A stretch of DNA of 64,000 nt, from contig NZ_SMBY01000012.1 in assembly GCF_004342665.1 (NCBI RefSeq), forward strand, positions 43,745 to 107,744, in the 5' to 3' direction. The notes beneath the pieces were generated by a model. It had not been told where the DNA came from and made no database searches. It saw nothing but the letters and a program-made list of their open reading frames with translations. The stretch comes from Samsonia erythrinae (lineage in GTDB: Bacteria > Pseudomonadota > Gammaproteobacteria > Enterobacterales > Enterobacteriaceae). Position 1 is the stretch's first letter; each line of letters opens with the position of its first letter. Both the position numbers and the translations under genes were made by a program. Shown in pieces: positions 27,882 to 38,555 of this stretch.

Positions 27882-29152
27882 GCTTGACCTTCCTTCTTCG
27901 CGATGTCCAGCTTCATCTCTGGACGCTTCATCGGCAGCAGGCCTTGCGGACGCCAAATCATCATCAGCACCATCAATGCGCCCAGCAGCAACATGCTGTA
28001 CTCATTCAGATCGCGCATCAACTCACGGGAAACCACCAGCAAAATCGCGGCGAGAATCACCGCAAACTGCGACCCCATCCCGCCCAGCACCACAATCGCC
28101 AGCACAAAGGCCGATTCGGCGAAGGTGAACGATTCCGGGCTGACAAACCCCTGACGCGCGGCAAACAGCGTACCGGCGAACCCGGCAAACGCGGCGCTGA
28201 TGGTAAACGCGGTCAGCTTGATGCGCGTTGGACTCAGCCCCAGAGAACGGCAGGCGATTTCATCCTCGCGCAGTGCTTCCCACGCGCGGCCCAGCGGCAT
28301 GCGCAGCAGGCGGTTAATCACAAACAGGGTTAATACCACCAGCAACAGCGCCACCAGATACAGAAAGATGATACGGTCGCTGGGATCATATTTCAGGCCG
28401 AAGAAATTGTGGAACGTATCCCAGCCGCCATCGCGCACGCCGCGGCTAAACTCCAGGCCAAAAAAGGTCGGTTTCGGGATCTGGCTGATACCGTTCGGGC
28501 CACCGGTAATTTCGGTGTTGTTCAGCAGCAGAATACGGACGATCTCGCCGAACCCGAGCGTCACTATCGCCAGATAGTCGCCGCGCAAACGCAGCACCGG
28601 AAAACCGAGCAGGAAACCGGACAGCGCCGCCGCCATGCCCGCCAGCGGCAGACTTTCCCAGAAGCCTAACCCGTAATAGTGGTTCAACAATGCGTAGGTA
28701 TACGCGCCGATGGCGTAAAATCCGCCATAGCCCAATACCAGCAAGCCAGACAAACCCACCACCACGTTCAAGCCCAGCCCCAACATGATGTAAATCAGCG
28801 TGAGGGTAGCGATGTCCACCGTGCCGCGCGACACCAGAAACGGCCAGGCCACAGCAGCAATAATCAACGCCGCGGCCAGCAGCTTCTGCCGCGGGGTGCT
28901 GCCATCAAAGCTCGGCAACACCAGCGACGGCGCGGAAAATCTCTTGATGCTTTGCTGGAAGAACGGGCGAATCAACTGAAAGAAGAACACCACGATGCAG
29001 CCTGCGCCAATCCAATGCCAGCGCACTTCATCTGCGCCGCGCACCACCAGTTTGGTGCCGTCCAGCCCCAGTTGTAGCCCCATCAGAAAGGACGCCAGCA
29101 CCAGCAGCATGAACGCGGAAATGAATGCGTTAACCAGGTTGAGCTGTTTCAT
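27878..29152 (-). CDS. livM: LivM, permease of branched-chain amino acid importer
   Basis: A 424-residue permease (E. coli 425). The N-terminal extension with two to three extra membrane segments is followed by the conserved permease core: [24 protein letters not shown], the [12 protein letters not shown] docking loop, and LGGMGSQFA. With LivH it forms the channel for leucine, isoleucine and valine. It overlaps livH by four bases. Confidence 0.96.
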   Translation of the reverse strand: MKQLNLVNAFISAFMLLVLASFLMGLQLGLDGTKLVVRGADEVRWHWIGAGCIVVFFFQLIRPFFQQSIKRFSAPSLVLPSFDGSTPRQKLLAAALIIAAVAWPFLVSRGTVDIATLTLIYIMLGLGLNVVVGLSGLLVLGYGGFYAIGAYTYALLNHYYGLGFWESLPLAGMAAALSGFLLGFPVLRLRGDYLAIVTLGFGEIVRILLLNNTEITGGPNGISQIPKPTFFGLEFSRGVRDGGWDTFHNFFGLKYDPSDRIIFLYLVALLLVVLTLFVINRLLRMPLGRAWEALREDEIACRSLGLSPTRIKLTAFTISAAFAGFAGTLFAARQGFVSPESFTFAESAFVLAIVVLGGMGSQFAVILAAILLVVSRELMRDLNEYSMLLLGALMVLMMIWRPQGLLPMKRPEMKLDIAKKEGQA

Positions 29153-30075
29153 ACTTTTTCAACCTCCGGACGACCCAGAATACCGGTCGGCATCACCAGC
29201 AGCACCACAATCAGCAGCGCAAAAGAGACCGCGTCTTTGTATTCCGTACTCAGATACGCGGACGTCAGCGCTTCCGCGACACCCAGCACCAGCCCGCCGA
29301 TCATCGCGCCAGGAACACTGCCGATGCCGCCCAGTACCGCCGCGGTAAACGCTTTCATTCCGGCCATGAAACCGATATAGGGATTAATGACGCCATAAAA
29401 CTGCCCCAGCAACACGCCGGCGACCGCCGCCATTACCGCACCAATCACAAACGTCAGAGAGATCACGCGATCGGTGCTGATACCCAGCAGGCTCGCCATT
29501 TTCAGATCCTCCGCACAGGCGCGGCAGGCGCGCCCCATACGGGAATAGCGAATAAACAGCGTCAACGCCAGCATGGCGAGGAACGTCACAATCCAGATGA
29601 TCAACTGCATGGTGCTAATCGTGGCGGCAAAGCCATTGCTTTCGCCCAGCACCCACTGGCCGATCACCAGACTCGGCAGCGCAACATCGCGCGAGCCCTG
29701 ATTCAGGCTGACGTAGTTTTGCAGGAAAATCGACATCCCGATGGCGGAAATCAGCGCAATCAGGCGCTTTGAGGTTCGCACGGGGCGGTAGGCCACCCGT
29801 TCGATACTCCAGCCGTAGGCGCTGGAAATGACCACGGCGGCAATGAAGGCGACGCCAATCAGCAGCCAGCCCGCATCGATACCCATCATCATCAGGGCCG
29901 CAATCACAATAAAGGAGACGTAGCTACCGATCATATACACTTCGCCGTGCGCGAAGTTAATCATGCCGATAATGCCGTAAACCATGGTGTAGCCAATGGC
30001 GATCAGCGCATAGGTGCTGCCCAACGTCAGACCGTTGAACATCTGCTGAAAAAAGTAAAGGAACTGCTCGGACAT
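29149..30075 (-). CDS. livH: LivH, permease of branched-chain amino acid importer
   Basis: A 308-residue permease, the E. coli length. Motifs include [20 protein letters not shown], the docking loop [15 protein letters not shown], and [15 protein letters not shown]. It starts the membrane part of the operon, downstream of a structured spacer that separates it from livK. Confidence 0.96.
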   Translation of the reverse strand: MSEQFLYFFQQMFNGLTLGSTYALIAIGYTMVYGIIGMINFAHGEVYMIGSYVSFIVIAALMMMGIDAGWLLIGVAFIAAVVISSAYGWSIERVAYRPVRTSKRLIALISAIGMSIFLQNYVSLNQGSRDVALPSLVIGQWVLGESNGFAATISTMQLIIWIVTFLAMLALTLFIRYSRMGRACRACAEDLKMASLLGISTDRVISLTFVIGAVMAAVAGVLLGQFYGVINPYIGFMAGMKAFTAAVLGGIGSVPGAMIGGLVLGVAEALTSAYLSTEYKDAVSFALLIVVLLVMPTGILGRPEVEKV

Positions 30076-30093
30076 ACCTTAACCTTAAATGCT

Positions 30094-30214
30094 GCCCCCG
30101 CGCCTGGCGGCAACGGGGGCGTCGGTATTGAGGGATTTTATTGGTGCAAACTCAGAAGGCGGGAAAAAACCCACCTCAGAGAGGCGGACAACGGCGCTTC
30201 CGTCCGTTACCGCC
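30094..30214 (-). other. Structured livK-livH spacer (stem-loops)
   Basis: The 150-base spacer contains a GC stem-loop with a 7-bp stem (GCCCCCG / CGGGGGC, 30094-30120) and a longer interrupted pairing (GCGGGAAA at about 30159 with TTTCCCGC at about 30207). These could protect the livK transcript from decay and lower the transporter genes relative to the abundant binding protein, as in other binding-protein operons. Confidence 0.5.
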
Positions 30215-30229
30215 TTTCCCGCATGGAGA

Positions 30230-31342
30230 TCACTTCACCACGCTGGACGTACCGTCTTTGTGCCACTCGAATACGCCAAATTCAAACCCTTTCAGGTCGC
30301 CTTTTGCATCCCAGCTTAATGGTCCCATAACGGTATCCACGGAGTTCGCTTTCAGGTCCGCAACCAGTTTTTCCGGCTCATCGCTGCCGGTACGCGTCAT
30401 CGCCGTGGTCAGCGATTGCAGCGCGGCATAGGTCGTCCAGACAAACGGGCCAGTCGGATCCAGTTTCTTAGCTTTCAGCGCATCCACGATAGGTTGGTTA
30501 GCCGGCACCTGATCGTAGCGCTTCGGCAGCGTTACCAGCATACCTTCAGAGGCGTCACCGGCGATGTTGGACAGCGAGGAGTTACCCACGCCTTCCGGCC
30601 CCATGAACTTGGTCGTCATACCTGCCTGACGCGCCTGACGCAGAATCTGCGCCATTTCCGGGTAGTAGCCGCCAAAATAGACGAAATCGACGTTCTCTTT
30701 CTTCAGGCGTGCCACCAGCGTAGAGAAATCTTTATCACCCGCCGTCACACCTTCAAACAGCACCACGTTCGCACCGGCTTTTTTCAGGTTATCCTGAACA
30801 GAACGGGCCAAACCTTCACCATATTGCTGTTTGTCATGCACCACGGCAATGCGCTGCGGCTTGAGGGTCTCGACAATGTATTTTGCTGAGGTTGGCCCCT
30901 GATCGGAATCCAGTCCCGTCGTGCGCAGCACCATCTTGTAGCCGCGCGTGGTCAGGTCGGCGTTGGTTGCCGCAGGCGTAATCATGATCACGCCTTCTTC
31001 TTCATAGATATCAGACGCAGGCTGCGTAGAGGAGGAACACAGATGACCAATCACATAACGGATGCCGTCATTGATGACCTTATTCGCAACGGCAACCGCC
31101 TGTTTGGGATCGCACGCGTCATCATATTCAACGCCAACCAGTTTGTTCCCGTTGACGCCGCCTTTGGCGTTGATATCGGCAATCGCCTGACGTGCGCCAA
31201 TGAACTCCATATCACCATACTGTGCAACCGGACCAGACATCGCGCCCACAACCGCAACTTTAATATCGGCCGCATTAACGGCGTGGCTAAACGCGGCAGC
31301 CACGCAACCGATCAGCAATACTTTACCTTTACTGAATTTCAT
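30230..31342 (-). CDS. livK: LivK, leucine-specific periplasmic binding protein
   Basis: A 370-residue binding protein. A signal peptide ends [17 protein letters not shown]. The sequence [18 protein letters not shown] followed by [12 protein letters not shown] is closer to E. coli LivK than to LivJ; Cys residues in the mature part form the conserved disulfide (DACDP and GHLCSS). The ATG at 31342 is chosen because it gives the signal peptide directly; a longer frame opens at 31363. It feeds LivHMGF. No second binding protein gene is in this window. Confidence 0.92.
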   Translation of the reverse strand: MKFSKGKVLLIGCVAAAFSHAVNAADIKVAVVGAMSGPVAQYGDMEFIGARQAIADINAKGGVNGNKLVGVEYDDACDPKQAVAVANKVINDGIRYVIGHLCSSSTQPASDIYEEEGVIMITPAATNADLTTRGYKMVLRTTGLDSDQGPTSAKYIVETLKPQRIAVVHDKQQYGEGLARSVQDNLKKAGANVVLFEGVTAGDKDFSTLVARLKKENVDFVYFGGYYPEMAQILRQARQAGMTTKFMGPEGVGNSSLSNIAGDASEGMLVTLPKRYDQVPANQPIVDALKAKKLDPTGPFVWTTYAALQSLTTAMTRTGSDEPEKLVADLKANSVDTVMGPLSWDAKGDLKGFEFGVFEWHKDGTSSVVK

Positions 31343-31745
31343 TCTTTTTACCCCATCTGTCATTATGGATATTGCCGAAAACCTGACCGCCCTCCGCCAT
31401 AACCTGACGATTTCCTTATAAGTAAGAAAGGCTTAGGTTATTATTAGCAATAATTTCTAATAAGGCTTTATTTTTCATACTATTAAACAGGAATTTTATG
31501 CTACAAATCAACTGACATTCTCAGAAACGAGCAGATCTTTCAGCATAAAACACTAGGCCAAAAAACCATGTTTTAATTTATATATAGTGAGTTATTCCAG
31601 TTTATGCATTAATTGTTGATGTATTGTTTGAAATGCAAAGCATAAGAAAACATTTGTGCCATTAACCATAAAACTTAAAACAGACAATTTTTCTACGACA
31701 AGACCGCTACATTATTCTTCACTCACACGATGGAGTGCCGATAGA
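31343..31745. other. livK-panM divergent intergenic region
   Basis: A 403-base AT-rich spacer between two divergent genes. It must hold both promoters, but no match to a known operator could be picked by eye with confidence; livK is known to answer to Lrp and leucine in E. coli. No gene is seen. Confidence 0.5.
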
Positions 31746-32192
31746 ATGAAACTAACCGTTGAATGTCTTACCCAATTCAGCCCCCAGGACAAAATCGACC
31801 TGGAGAAAATCTGGCCGCATCAAAATATTGAGTTATTGGAAGCAGGGCTGAAGCCAACCCGCCGACTTTTTGCCGCGCGTTTTAACGATCGGTTGCTCGG
31901 GGGAATGCTGGTCGAAATTGCCGGGGAGTATGCGGAACTGAGCGATCTGATGGTAAGGGAAACCACTCGGCGACGAGGCGTGGGTCAGCTTCTGATTGAT
32001 GAAGCCCGGCGTCAGTTGCCGGAGGTGAAAGAGTGGTGGCTGGCAACGGCTAACCATGCCGCCATCAAAGAAGAGGTGTTAGCGCGATTCATGGTCTCCT
32101 GCGGCTTTTCACCGGTATCCGGTGGTTGGCGCTATATTCGCAGACAGGAACCGCTGATTCTTGACGAAATCCATTCAGATAAGCTGGACTGA
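31746..32192 (+). CDS. panM: PanM (PanZ), PanD maturation factor
   Basis: A 148-residue GNAT-fold protein. The acetyl-CoA loop VRETTRRRGVGQLLI is conserved, as is the N-terminal KIDLEKIWP. PanM binds coenzyme A and the PanD zymogen to trigger its self-cleavage, coupling beta-alanine and coenzyme A production to demand. E. coli PanM has 127 residues; the extra 20 here are at the C-terminus (RRQEPLILDEIHSDKLD). The ATG at 31746 follows GGAG at a somewhat long distance. Confidence 0.9.
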   Translation: MKLTVECLTQFSPQDKIDLEKIWPHQNIELLEAGLKPTRRLFAARFNDRLLGGMLVEIAGEYAELSDLMVRETTRRRGVGQLLIDEARRQLPEVKEWWLATANHAAIKEEVLARFMVSCGFSPVSGGWRYIRRQEPLILDEIHSDKLD

Positions 32193-32204
32193 CATCAGAC
32201 AAAC

Positions 32205-32231
32205 ACAAAACGACCGGGCATTGCCCGGTCG
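32205..32231 (-). terminator. rpoH terminator
   Basis: On the minus strand CGACCGGGCA-A-TGCCCGGTCG forms a near-continuous stem followed by TTTTGTGTTTG. It lies 26 bases after the rpoH stop. Confidence 0.85.
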
Positions 32232-32256
32232 CTACAGACGAATACGACATAAGAAA

Positions 32257-33114
32257 TCAGGCCTCTATTGCGGCACGCAATTTTTTCATCGCATTCTTTT
32301 CTAACTGACGCACACGCTCTGCGGAAACGCCGTACCGATCGGCCAGCTCCTGCAAGGTGGATTTGTTGTCATCATCCAGCCAGCGCGCGCGAATAATGTG
32401 CTGGCTGCGTTCATCCAGCCCTTCCAGCGCATAAGTAAGCTTATCCGCCGCGTGCGCCTCCCAGTTATCCTCTTCGATGCCATCGGCAAAATCAGACGAT
32501 TTATCCTGGAGGTAAAGCATCGGCGACATCGCCTTGCCGTCGTGCGCGTCGTCTTCCGGCGTCGGATCGAACGTCATGTCCTGCGCCGCCATGCGGGATT
32601 CCATCTCGCGCACGTCTTTGCTGGTTACCCCAAGCTCGCGGGCAACCAGTTCCACTTCGTCCTGATTAAACCAGCCAAGGCGGGTTTTCGTCTTACGCAG
32701 GTTAAAGAACAGTTTACGCTGGGCTTTAGTGGTCGCCACTTTCACGATACGCCAGTTACGCAGCACGTATTCATGAATTTCCGCCTTGATCCAATGCACG
32801 GCGAAAGAAACCAGACGCACACCGACGTCAGGATTAAAGCGGCGTACCGCTTTCATCAGGCCGATATTCCCTTCCTGAATCAGGTCCGCCTGCGGCAGAC
32901 CGTAGCCCGAATAATTGCGGGCAACGTGAATAACAAAGCGCAGGTGTGACAAAATGAGCTGCTTAGCGGCATCCAGATCGCCCTGATAATGCAGCCGTTC
33001 AGCCAGCGCCCGCTCTTCCTCCGCCGTCAGCATCGGATAGGCATTGGCGGCACGTATATACCCTTCCAGACTGCCCTGGGGAACTAAGGTGAAAGTTTGC
33101 ATATCTTTGGTCAT
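32257..33114 (-). CDS. rpoH: RpoH, heat-shock sigma factor 32
   Basis: A 285-residue sigma-70 family factor (E. coli 284). Region 2 contains [19 protein letters not shown], and the RpoH box reads [12 protein letters not shown]. Region 4 ends in [24 protein letters not shown]. It directs RNA polymerase to chaperone and protease genes. A sigma-E promoter lies upstream. Translation control by mRNA structure is known in E. coli and was not tested here. Confidence 0.98.
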   Translation of the reverse strand: MTKDMQTFTLVPQGSLEGYIRAANAYPMLTAEEERALAERLHYQGDLDAAKQLILSHLRFVIHVARNYSGYGLPQADLIQEGNIGLMKAVRRFNPDVGVRLVSFAVHWIKAEIHEYVLRNWRIVKVATTKAQRKLFFNLRKTKTRLGWFNQDEVELVARELGVTSKDVREMESRMAAQDMTFDPTPEDDAHDGKAMSPMLYLQDKSSDFADGIEEDNWEAHAADKLTYALEGLDERSQHIIRARWLDDDNKSTLQELADRYGVSAERVRQLEKNAMKKLRAAIEA

Positions 33115-33480
33115 TCAACCCTCTCATTACGCTATGCTTCATCTTGCAGGCGGCCATACTAGCACGGCTTCGCCACATCGTTTCGCACGAACATGACAAA
33201 ATATGGCACCCGAATACCTATCTTTTCAGACTGTGACTTCGCTCGCAAGTTCCGATTATTTTATTCCCCCCATCCCAGAGATCAAGAGGGAGAAAGCCGC
33301 ACCGTTACCGCCTGATGAGGTTTCAGAATCATCGCGCTCATCTTTGTCCCCCTTCGGGCGACATCGCGGCGACAGCATGAAGGAAAAAGACGGCAAAACA
33401 GTAGGATGACGAGAAACCACTGAGGAATTATCCCCTGCGAAACCACCTATATCACAGGAGATAATTATACCATAAAACGC
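33115..33480 (-). promoter_or_regulatory. rpoH upstream regulatory region
   Basis: A 366-base spacer between ftsX and rpoH. It holds a sigma-E promoter (listed separately) and, closer to rpoH, further promoter-like sequence; E. coli has several rpoH promoters here. A short open frame at 33203-33409 has no ribosome binding site and is not considered a gene. Confidence 0.65.
33226..33253 (-). promoter_or_regulatory. Sigma-E dependent promoter of rpoH
   Basis: On the minus strand GGAACTT is followed by a 16-base spacer and TCTGA, matching the known sigma-E consensus (GGAACTT-N16-TCTGA) at every core position. It sits where rpoH P3 lies in E. coli, and links envelope stress to the cytoplasmic heat-shock response. 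Confidence 0.88.
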
Positions 33481-34449
33481 TTACTGTGGTGTAAAGCGGC
33501 GTAAATGTTGCACCGTTGCCAGCCAGGCGGCTAGCCAACCAATCATACCGGCGATCAGCAACAACAGCAGAGATTCATCCCAACTGAGCCCTTTCACGGC
33601 AAAGGTCGTACCGAAAACCTGCGCCACCTGCGCTACCACCGCATCCAACTTCCAGACCAGCGCCTGCGACAGAATCAGCGATAGCACCGCGCCACCCACG
33701 CCCATGACCATACCGCCATTCAGGAACGGACGCAGAATGAAACCGTCCGTCGCGCCAATCAGTTTCATCACGTTGATGGTTTCGCGACGGCTGAAAATAC
33801 TCAGACGCACGCTGTTGCCGATCACCAGAAAGACGGCTATCACCATCAGGATGCCAATCGTCGCGGAAATCTGCCCAACCAGACTGGTCAACGCCACCAG
33901 CCGGGCAAACCAACTATCGTCCATCCGCACTTCATCCACGCCCTGCGTCGCCGCCACGCGATCGCGCAACGTCGTCAGCGTATTGGTATCCTGAAAGCTC
34001 ATTTTCGGCGTGATAATCGCTACCGCCGGCAGCGGGTTCTCTTCCAGCATATCGAGCGCACCGCCAAAGCCTGACCAGTTGCGGAACTCGCCCATCGCTT
34101 CATTGCGCGACAAATAATTCACCTTATCGACGCCCTCTTCCGCCTGAAGCTGTGTGATCACAGCCTGCGCCGCATTGTCATCCAGCGATTTATCCAGATA
34201 CACCGTCAGTTGCGGCGACGGATACCACTGAGACGCGGCCTGACTGACGTTTTTCCACACCAGATAACAGATGCTGGGCAGCGCCAGAGAAATGGCGATC
34301 ACCATCACGGTCAGCAACGTCGCCAGCGGCTGACGCAGCATGTCGGCCAGCGTATTCCTCCAGGCATAGCGCCACTGTTCCTGCCAGCCGCCGCGCAGCG
34401 CTTTCGCTTTCATTCCAGGCTTTTTTGCATTACGGACATTATTCGCCAT
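33481..34449 (-). CDS. ftsX: FtsX, divisome ABC-like membrane subunit
   Basis: A 322-residue inner-membrane protein with four membrane helices and a large periplasmic loop ([17 protein letters not shown] start, [12 protein letters not shown]). The C-terminal helices contain [18 protein letters not shown]. The ATG at 34449 follows GGGGGG and overlaps ftsE by 11 bases; an upstream ATG at 34476 is possible. It is shorter than E. coli FtsX (352) because the cytoplasmic N-terminus is shorter. With FtsE it controls amidase activation through EnvC. Confidence 0.95.
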   Translation of the reverse strand: MANNVRNAKKPGMKAKALRGGWQEQWRYAWRNTLADMLRQPLATLLTVMVIAISLALPSICYLVWKNVSQAASQWYPSPQLTVYLDKSLDDNAAQAVITQLQAEEGVDKVNYLSRNEAMGEFRNWSGFGGALDMLEENPLPAVAIITPKMSFQDTNTLTTLRDRVAATQGVDEVRMDDSWFARLVALTSLVGQISATIGILMVIAVFLVIGNSVRLSIFSRRETINVMKLIGATDGFILRPFLNGGMVMGVGGAVLSLILSQALVWKLDAVVAQVAQVFGTTFAVKGLSWDESLLLLLIAGMIGWLAAWLATVQHLRRFTPQ

Positions 34450-35110
34450 CGTGGTTTCCCCCCACCATCCGGCCATCCGACAGCGTCAGCACACGATAAT
34501 GACGGCGAGCGATCAGCCCGGTATCATGCGTTGCCATCAGAACGGTCACTCCGACGCGATTAAACTCTTCAAACAGGCGCAAAATGCCCTCCGACAGCGC
34601 ATCGTCCAGATTGCCTGTCGGCTCATCGGCCAGCAGCACCGCAGGCTTGTTAACCACTGCACGGGCAATGCCAACGCGCTGCTGTTCACCGCCAGACAGC
34701 TGGATCGGGTAGTTTTTCGCTTTATCCAACAGGCCCACTTTGTCCAGCGCCGCAGAAACGCGGCGGCGAATATCTTCGCTGCTGGCGCCAGCGATAATGA
34801 GCGGCATCGCCACATTGTCGTAGACCGTGCGCTCCATCAACAGATGGTGATCCTGAAAAATCATTCCAATCTGACGCCGCAGGAACGGGACCTCCCGCTT
34901 TTTCAGGCGGCTGATATTGTGACCGCCAAACAAAATCTGACCTGCGCTGGGACGTTCAATGCCACAAATCAGTTTCAGCAGGGTACTTTTCCCCGCGCCG
35001 GAATGGCCGGTGAGAAACGCCATTTCCGCCGGACGCAGATGAAAATTCACCCCTTGTAATGCCTGACGCCCACCGAGGTAAGCTTTACTGACCTGTTCAA
35101 AACGAATCAT
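34439..35110 (-). CDS. ftsE: FtsE, divisome ATPase
   Basis: A 223-residue ABC ATPase (E. coli 222). Walker [10 protein letters not shown], signature [14 protein letters not shown], Walker [13 protein letters not shown] and the switch His in ATHD are present. It works with FtsX at the division septum. It starts five bases after ftsY ends. Confidence 0.97.
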   Translation of the reverse strand: MIRFEQVSKAYLGGRQALQGVNFHLRPAEMAFLTGHSGAGKSTLLKLICGIERPSAGQILFGGHNISRLKKREVPFLRRQIGMIFQDHHLLMERTVYDNVAMPLIIAGASSEDIRRRVSAALDKVGLLDKAKNYPIQLSGGEQQRVGIARAVVNKPAVLLADEPTGNLDDALSEGILRLFEEFNRVGVTVLMATHDTGLIARRHYRVLTLSDGRMVGGNHDGE

Positions 35111-35115
35111 CCGTT

Positions 35116-36495
35116 TTAATCCTCTCGGGCAAAAAGTGCCTCAATAAAATCATCGGCCTTGAAGGGCCGCAAGTCTTCGATACCTTCCCCTACCCCAATA
35201 TAGCGGATAGGAATACCGAACTGATCGGCAATCGCGAAAATCACGCCCCCCTTCGCGGTACCGTCCAGCTTGGTCAGGGTAATTCCCGTCAGCCCGACCG
35301 CTTCATTAAACAGTTTGGCCTGACTCACCGCATTCTGTCCGGTGCTGGCATCCAGCGTTAACATCACCTCATGCGGCGCATCTTCGTCGAGCTTCTTCAT
35401 CACGCGCACAATCTTTTTCAGTTCTTCCATCAGGTGCGCTTTGTTTTGCAAACGCCCGGCGGTATCGGCAATCAGCACATCAGCCCCGCGCGCTTTCGCA
35501 GCCTGAATCGCATCGAAAATCACCGATGCCGAATCCGCGCCCGTATGCTGCGCGACCACCGCCACGTTGTTGCGCTGCCCCCAGACCTGAAGCTGTTCGA
35601 CCGCCGCGGCACGGAAGGTATCTCCCGCCGCCAGCATCACGGACTTGCCCTGCGCCTGAAACTGACGCGCCAGCTTCCCGATGGTGGTGGTTTTCCCCAC
35701 CCCGTTAACGCCAACCATCAGAATGACATACGGCGTTTTGCCTTCGATATTCAGCGGGGCGTCCACCTTAGCAAGGATCTCCGCCATTTCATCTTTCAGC
35801 TTAACAAAAAGCGTATCAGCATCTTTCAACTGACGGCGGCTGGCATGCTCTGTCAGGCTGGTGATGATTTTACGGGTCGTCTCAACGCCGACATCCGCAA
35901 CCAGCAATTGTTCTTCCAGCTCATCAAACAGATCGTCGTCGATTTTCTTACCGCGAAACAATCCGATAAATCCTGAACCGAGATTCTGACGTGTTTTTAC
36001 CAGACTGCGTTTCAGGCGAGCAAAGAACCCTTCTTTCGTCGGGCGCTCTTGTTCCTGCGCCACGACAGGCACAGCATCTGGCTGTGCTTCTTGTTCTTCC
36101 TGCTGCGTAACCTCCGGCTCGGCATCGGCCACGTTTTCAGCCTGCGCGACCGGATCGACAACCTCACGATCGCGCACATCATGATCCCTCGGATCGCGAT
36201 CGTCCGTCTCGGAAAGAGCAGATTCAGTAACGTGGGCTTGCGGAGCAACGACGGTCGGTTCTTCCAGAACGACCGACGTATCTTCAATAACCGGGGTTTC
36301 TTCAACGACAGGTTCGTCCGGCAGCGGTTTTTCCGCGAGTTCATCGGTCTGGTGAGTCGATGCAGCGGCCTCCTGCTCCACCGCTGACGGCTGTTCTTCA
36401 ACAGCCGGCTTCTCTTGCCGTTGATCTTTTTGTTCTTCTTCCTGTTTCCCTAATCCCAGCCAGGAAAAAAAACCGCGCTTCTTTTCTTTTGACAT
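35116..36495 (-). CDS. ftsY: FtsY, signal recognition particle receptor
   Basis: A 459-residue SRP-family GTPase. An acidic, Glu-rich N-terminal A domain (about 1-160) is followed by the NG domain with P-loop GVNGVGKTTTIGKLA, DTAGRLQ, TKLDGTAKGG and the C-terminal amphipathic helix. It receives SRP with its ribosome at the membrane. The ATG at 36495 gives the family start KKRGFFSWLGLG; an upstream ATG at 36534 is less likely. First gene of ftsY-ftsE-ftsX. Confidence 0.97.
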   Translation of the reverse strand: MSKEKKRGFFSWLGLGKQEEEQKDQRQEKPAVEEQPSAVEQEAAASTHQTDELAEKPLPDEPVVEETPVIEDTSVVLEEPTVVAPQAHVTESALSETDDRDPRDHDVRDREVVDPVAQAENVADAEPEVTQQEEQEAQPDAVPVVAQEQERPTKEGFFARLKRSLVKTRQNLGSGFIGLFRGKKIDDDLFDELEEQLLVADVGVETTRKIITSLTEHASRRQLKDADTLFVKLKDEMAEILAKVDAPLNIEGKTPYVILMVGVNGVGKTTTIGKLARQFQAQGKSVMLAAGDTFRAAAVEQLQVWGQRNNVAVVAQHTGADSASVIFDAIQAAKARGADVLIADTAGRLQNKAHLMEELKKIVRVMKKLDEDAPHEVMLTLDASTGQNAVSQAKLFNEAVGLTGITLTKLDGTAKGGVIFAIADQFGIPIRYIGVGEGIEDLRPFKADDFIEALFARED

Positions 36496-36824
36496 GTGCA
36501 ATCGCGCTCCACGCTGCTCACCGCAGCGAATCAATCAATGAAAATCATATCTAAACAACAAGTTTAACACTTTCCCGCCGACAGCAACACGCGGCCAACG
36601 GGGGGAATGGCAGACAATTCTGTGCCCGGCTGGCAATCTCCGTAACGAAATATGTCAAACGCAATACGCCGTCGGCGGGCGCAGAAGGTACGGAATTTTG
36701 GGTTAAGCGCCTTCATCGTCATCTTAACATTCCCTCTACACGTAACCACCGCTAGAATAGCGCCAGAAATTTCCTGTCCGCATCCAAGCAGCAAGAGTGC
36801 GGCACACTAACATCCCTGTGAGCT
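36496..36824. other. ftsY-rsmD divergent spacer
   Basis: A 329-base spacer with divergent promoters for ftsY and rsmD. No specific operator was recognised and no convincing gene is present; a minus-strand frame at 36564-36794 lacks a ribosome binding site. Confidence 0.5.
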
Positions 36825-37400
36825 ATGGCTAAAAAAAATGCATCCCCTGCCGCCGGACAAATCCGCATCATCGGTGGTCAGTGGCGCGGTAGAAAACTTC
36901 CGGTTCCTGATAGCCCCGGTTTGCGCCCCACGACCGACCGTGTGCGGGAAACGCTGTTTAACTGGCTGGCTCCCGTCATTCAACACGCCCGCTGTCTGGA
37001 CTGTTTCGCCGGCAGCGGCGCGCTCGGGCTGGAGGCGCTATCCCGTTATGCTACCCACGCCACATTACTGGAGAAGGAACGTGCAGTCGCCCGGCAATTA
37101 ACGCAAAATCTGGCTCTGCTTCGGGCAGAGAACGCCGATGTGGTTAATACTGATGCGCTGAGCTGGTTGGCGCAACCGGGGACGCCTTATGACGTGGTGT
37201 TTCTCGATCCGCCGTTTCGCAAAGCATTGCTGAACAACGCACTGACCTTGCTGGAACAGCAGGGCTGGCTGGCGCCGGAATCCTGGATTTACGTGGAGAC
37301 AGAAGTGGAAAACGGGCCGCTGGCGATCCCGGAAAACTGGCAGTTGCACCGTGAAAAAATCGCGGGTCAGGTTGCTTATCGTTTATACATCCGTCAGTAA
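36825..37400 (+). CDS. rsmD: RsmD, 16S rRNA (guanine-966-N2)-methyltransferase
   Basis: A 191-residue methyltransferase. Motif I reads LDCFAGSGALGLEAL and the catalytic motif IV reads VFLDPPF. The N-terminal IIGGQWRGRKLPVP and RPTTDRVRETLFNWL are diagnostic for RsmD. It methylates G966 in 30S assembly intermediates. It begins a rightward pair with yhhL 26 bases later. Confidence 0.96.
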   Translation: MAKKNASPAAGQIRIIGGQWRGRKLPVPDSPGLRPTTDRVRETLFNWLAPVIQHARCLDCFAGSGALGLEALSRYATHATLLEKERAVARQLTQNLALLRAENADVVNTDALSWLAQPGTPYDVVFLDPPFRKALLNNALTLLEQQGWLAPESWIYVETEVENGPLAIPENWQLHREKIAGQVAYRLYIRQ

Positions 37401-37426
37401 TCTTCTCAGCGAGGTAAAGGTAAGAA

Positions 37427-37696
37427 ATGGTGTTGATTAACCTTGGCAGATTATTGATGCTGGGCGTGTGGGGTTTTCTGTTGCTGAACCTGATTCAGCC
37501 GTTTCCCAGACCGCTAAATATCTTCATGACCGTGGCGATGGTGTTTATGATCCTGATGCACGGTTTTCAACTGCTGCTGTTAAAATCCAGCCAGCCGAAA
37601 GACAGCCCCGCGATGAACCGCGCGCTTCAGGCTCGCATTTTCCTTTTTGGCGTATTTGAACTGCTGGCATGGCAGAAAAAGCAGCCTAAGCCATAA
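37427..37696 (+). CDS. yhhL: YhhL, DUF1145 inner-membrane protein
   Basis: An 89-residue protein with three hydrophobic stretches. It starts INLGRLLMLGVWGFLLLNL, like E. coli YhhL, and lies in the same place after rsmD. Function is unknown. AGGTAAAGGT precedes the ATG. Confidence 0.88.
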   Translation: MVLINLGRLLMLGVWGFLLLNLIQPFPRPLNIFMTVAMVFMILMHGFQLLLLKSSQPKDSPAMNRALQARIFLFGVFELLAWQKKQPKP

Positions 37697-37699
37697 TCG

Positions 37700-38059
37700 C
37701 TACCGCTGCTGGGGCACAAAGCGAATAAAACGCGTGCCCTTTAGCTGCAACGATCCCTGCATCCCGGTATCCAGTTGGTGATAATCGGCGCGTTCAAGAC
37801 GCAAGGTTATCGTCGCCCCGCCGACAACCGCGCGGAACGTCACCTCATACAGCATGTCTTCCACCGCCATTATCTGATGCTCGCGGGCGCGCTGACGACG
37901 ACGGGGAAACTCGCGTTTGTGTTTCACTTCTGCGGCCACAATCCGCAGCGGAGCGGCGTCATTCAGCGCTTCCCGCTGGCGTTGGCGTCGGTACTGCCGC
38001 ACCGCCAACACCAGAATCACGCCAACGGTCAACACCAACAGCCAGGGAAAATCACTCAT
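37700..38059 (-). CDS. yhhM: YhhM, DUF2500 membrane-anchored protein
   Basis: A 119-residue protein with one N-terminal membrane helix (WLLVLTVGVILVLAV) and a small beta-rich domain with LKGTRFIRFV at its end, as in E. coli YhhM (119). The ATG at 38059 is chosen over one at 38101 for this length match. It is convergent with yhhL, only three bases apart. Function is unknown. Confidence 0.87.
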   Translation of the reverse strand: MSDFPWLLVLTVGVILVLAVRQYRRQRQREALNDAAPLRIVAAEVKHKREFPRRRQRAREHQIMAVEDMLYEVTFRAVVGGATITLRLERADYHQLDTGMQGSLQLKGTRFIRFVPQQR

Positions 38060-38063
38060 CAAT

Positions 38064-38384
38064 TCAGGACTTCTTGCCGGGAAGGTAAGGGAATGGCGCA
38101 ACGTTATCCCCTAAATCAGAGATCCGAGCGCTGCCTTTTTCCGTCACCGCATCAATACGGATAACCGACTGAAGTGGGATGAAACTGCGGCTAACGCCGG
38201 AGAATTCCGTTTTCAGTTTCTCGGTTGACGGGTCAACCAGCACGGTGGACTGGCTGTCGAACACGAAGTCGGCGATTTCAATAAAGCCGAACAGATTGCT
38301 CTGTACCAATTCACGCACATAAAGCTGATAATTTTTACCGTTATTCATGAATTGAATACGATAAAGTGCGGATTCATTACTCAT
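38064..38384 (-). CDS. DUF1820 family protein
   Basis: A 106-residue soluble protein beginning MSNESALYRIQFMNNGKNYQ, with GFIEIADFVFD in the middle, typical of the DUF1820 family found in gammaproteobacteria. It lies four bases upstream of yhhM and is probably co-transcribed. E. coli has no copy here. Function is unknown. Confidence 0.82.
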   Translation of the reverse strand: MSNESALYRIQFMNNGKNYQLYVRELVQSNLFGFIEIADFVFDSQSTVLVDPSTEKLKTEFSGVSRSFIPLQSVIRIDAVTEKGSARISDLGDNVAPFPYLPGKKS

Positions 38385-38555
38385 TCAACAACATGCTCCC
38401 TTAAGAGGCGCCACGGCGTAAAAACGGCGATAACATACCATGAAGCTCATCGATGGTGCATCCATCCCACGCGATGTTGTTTAACTTGCTCACAATCCCC
38501 TACACTGAATCAATAACGGTCGATGTTTACGCACAAAACACAACAAGGACACGCT

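Noticed and set aside
33203..33409. Short frame upstream of rpoH
   Set aside because: It overlaps the sigma-E promoter on the other strand and has no ribosome binding site.
36564..36794. Minus-strand frame between ftsY and rsmD
   Set aside because: No ribosome binding site or recognisable product; it fills a divergent promoter region.
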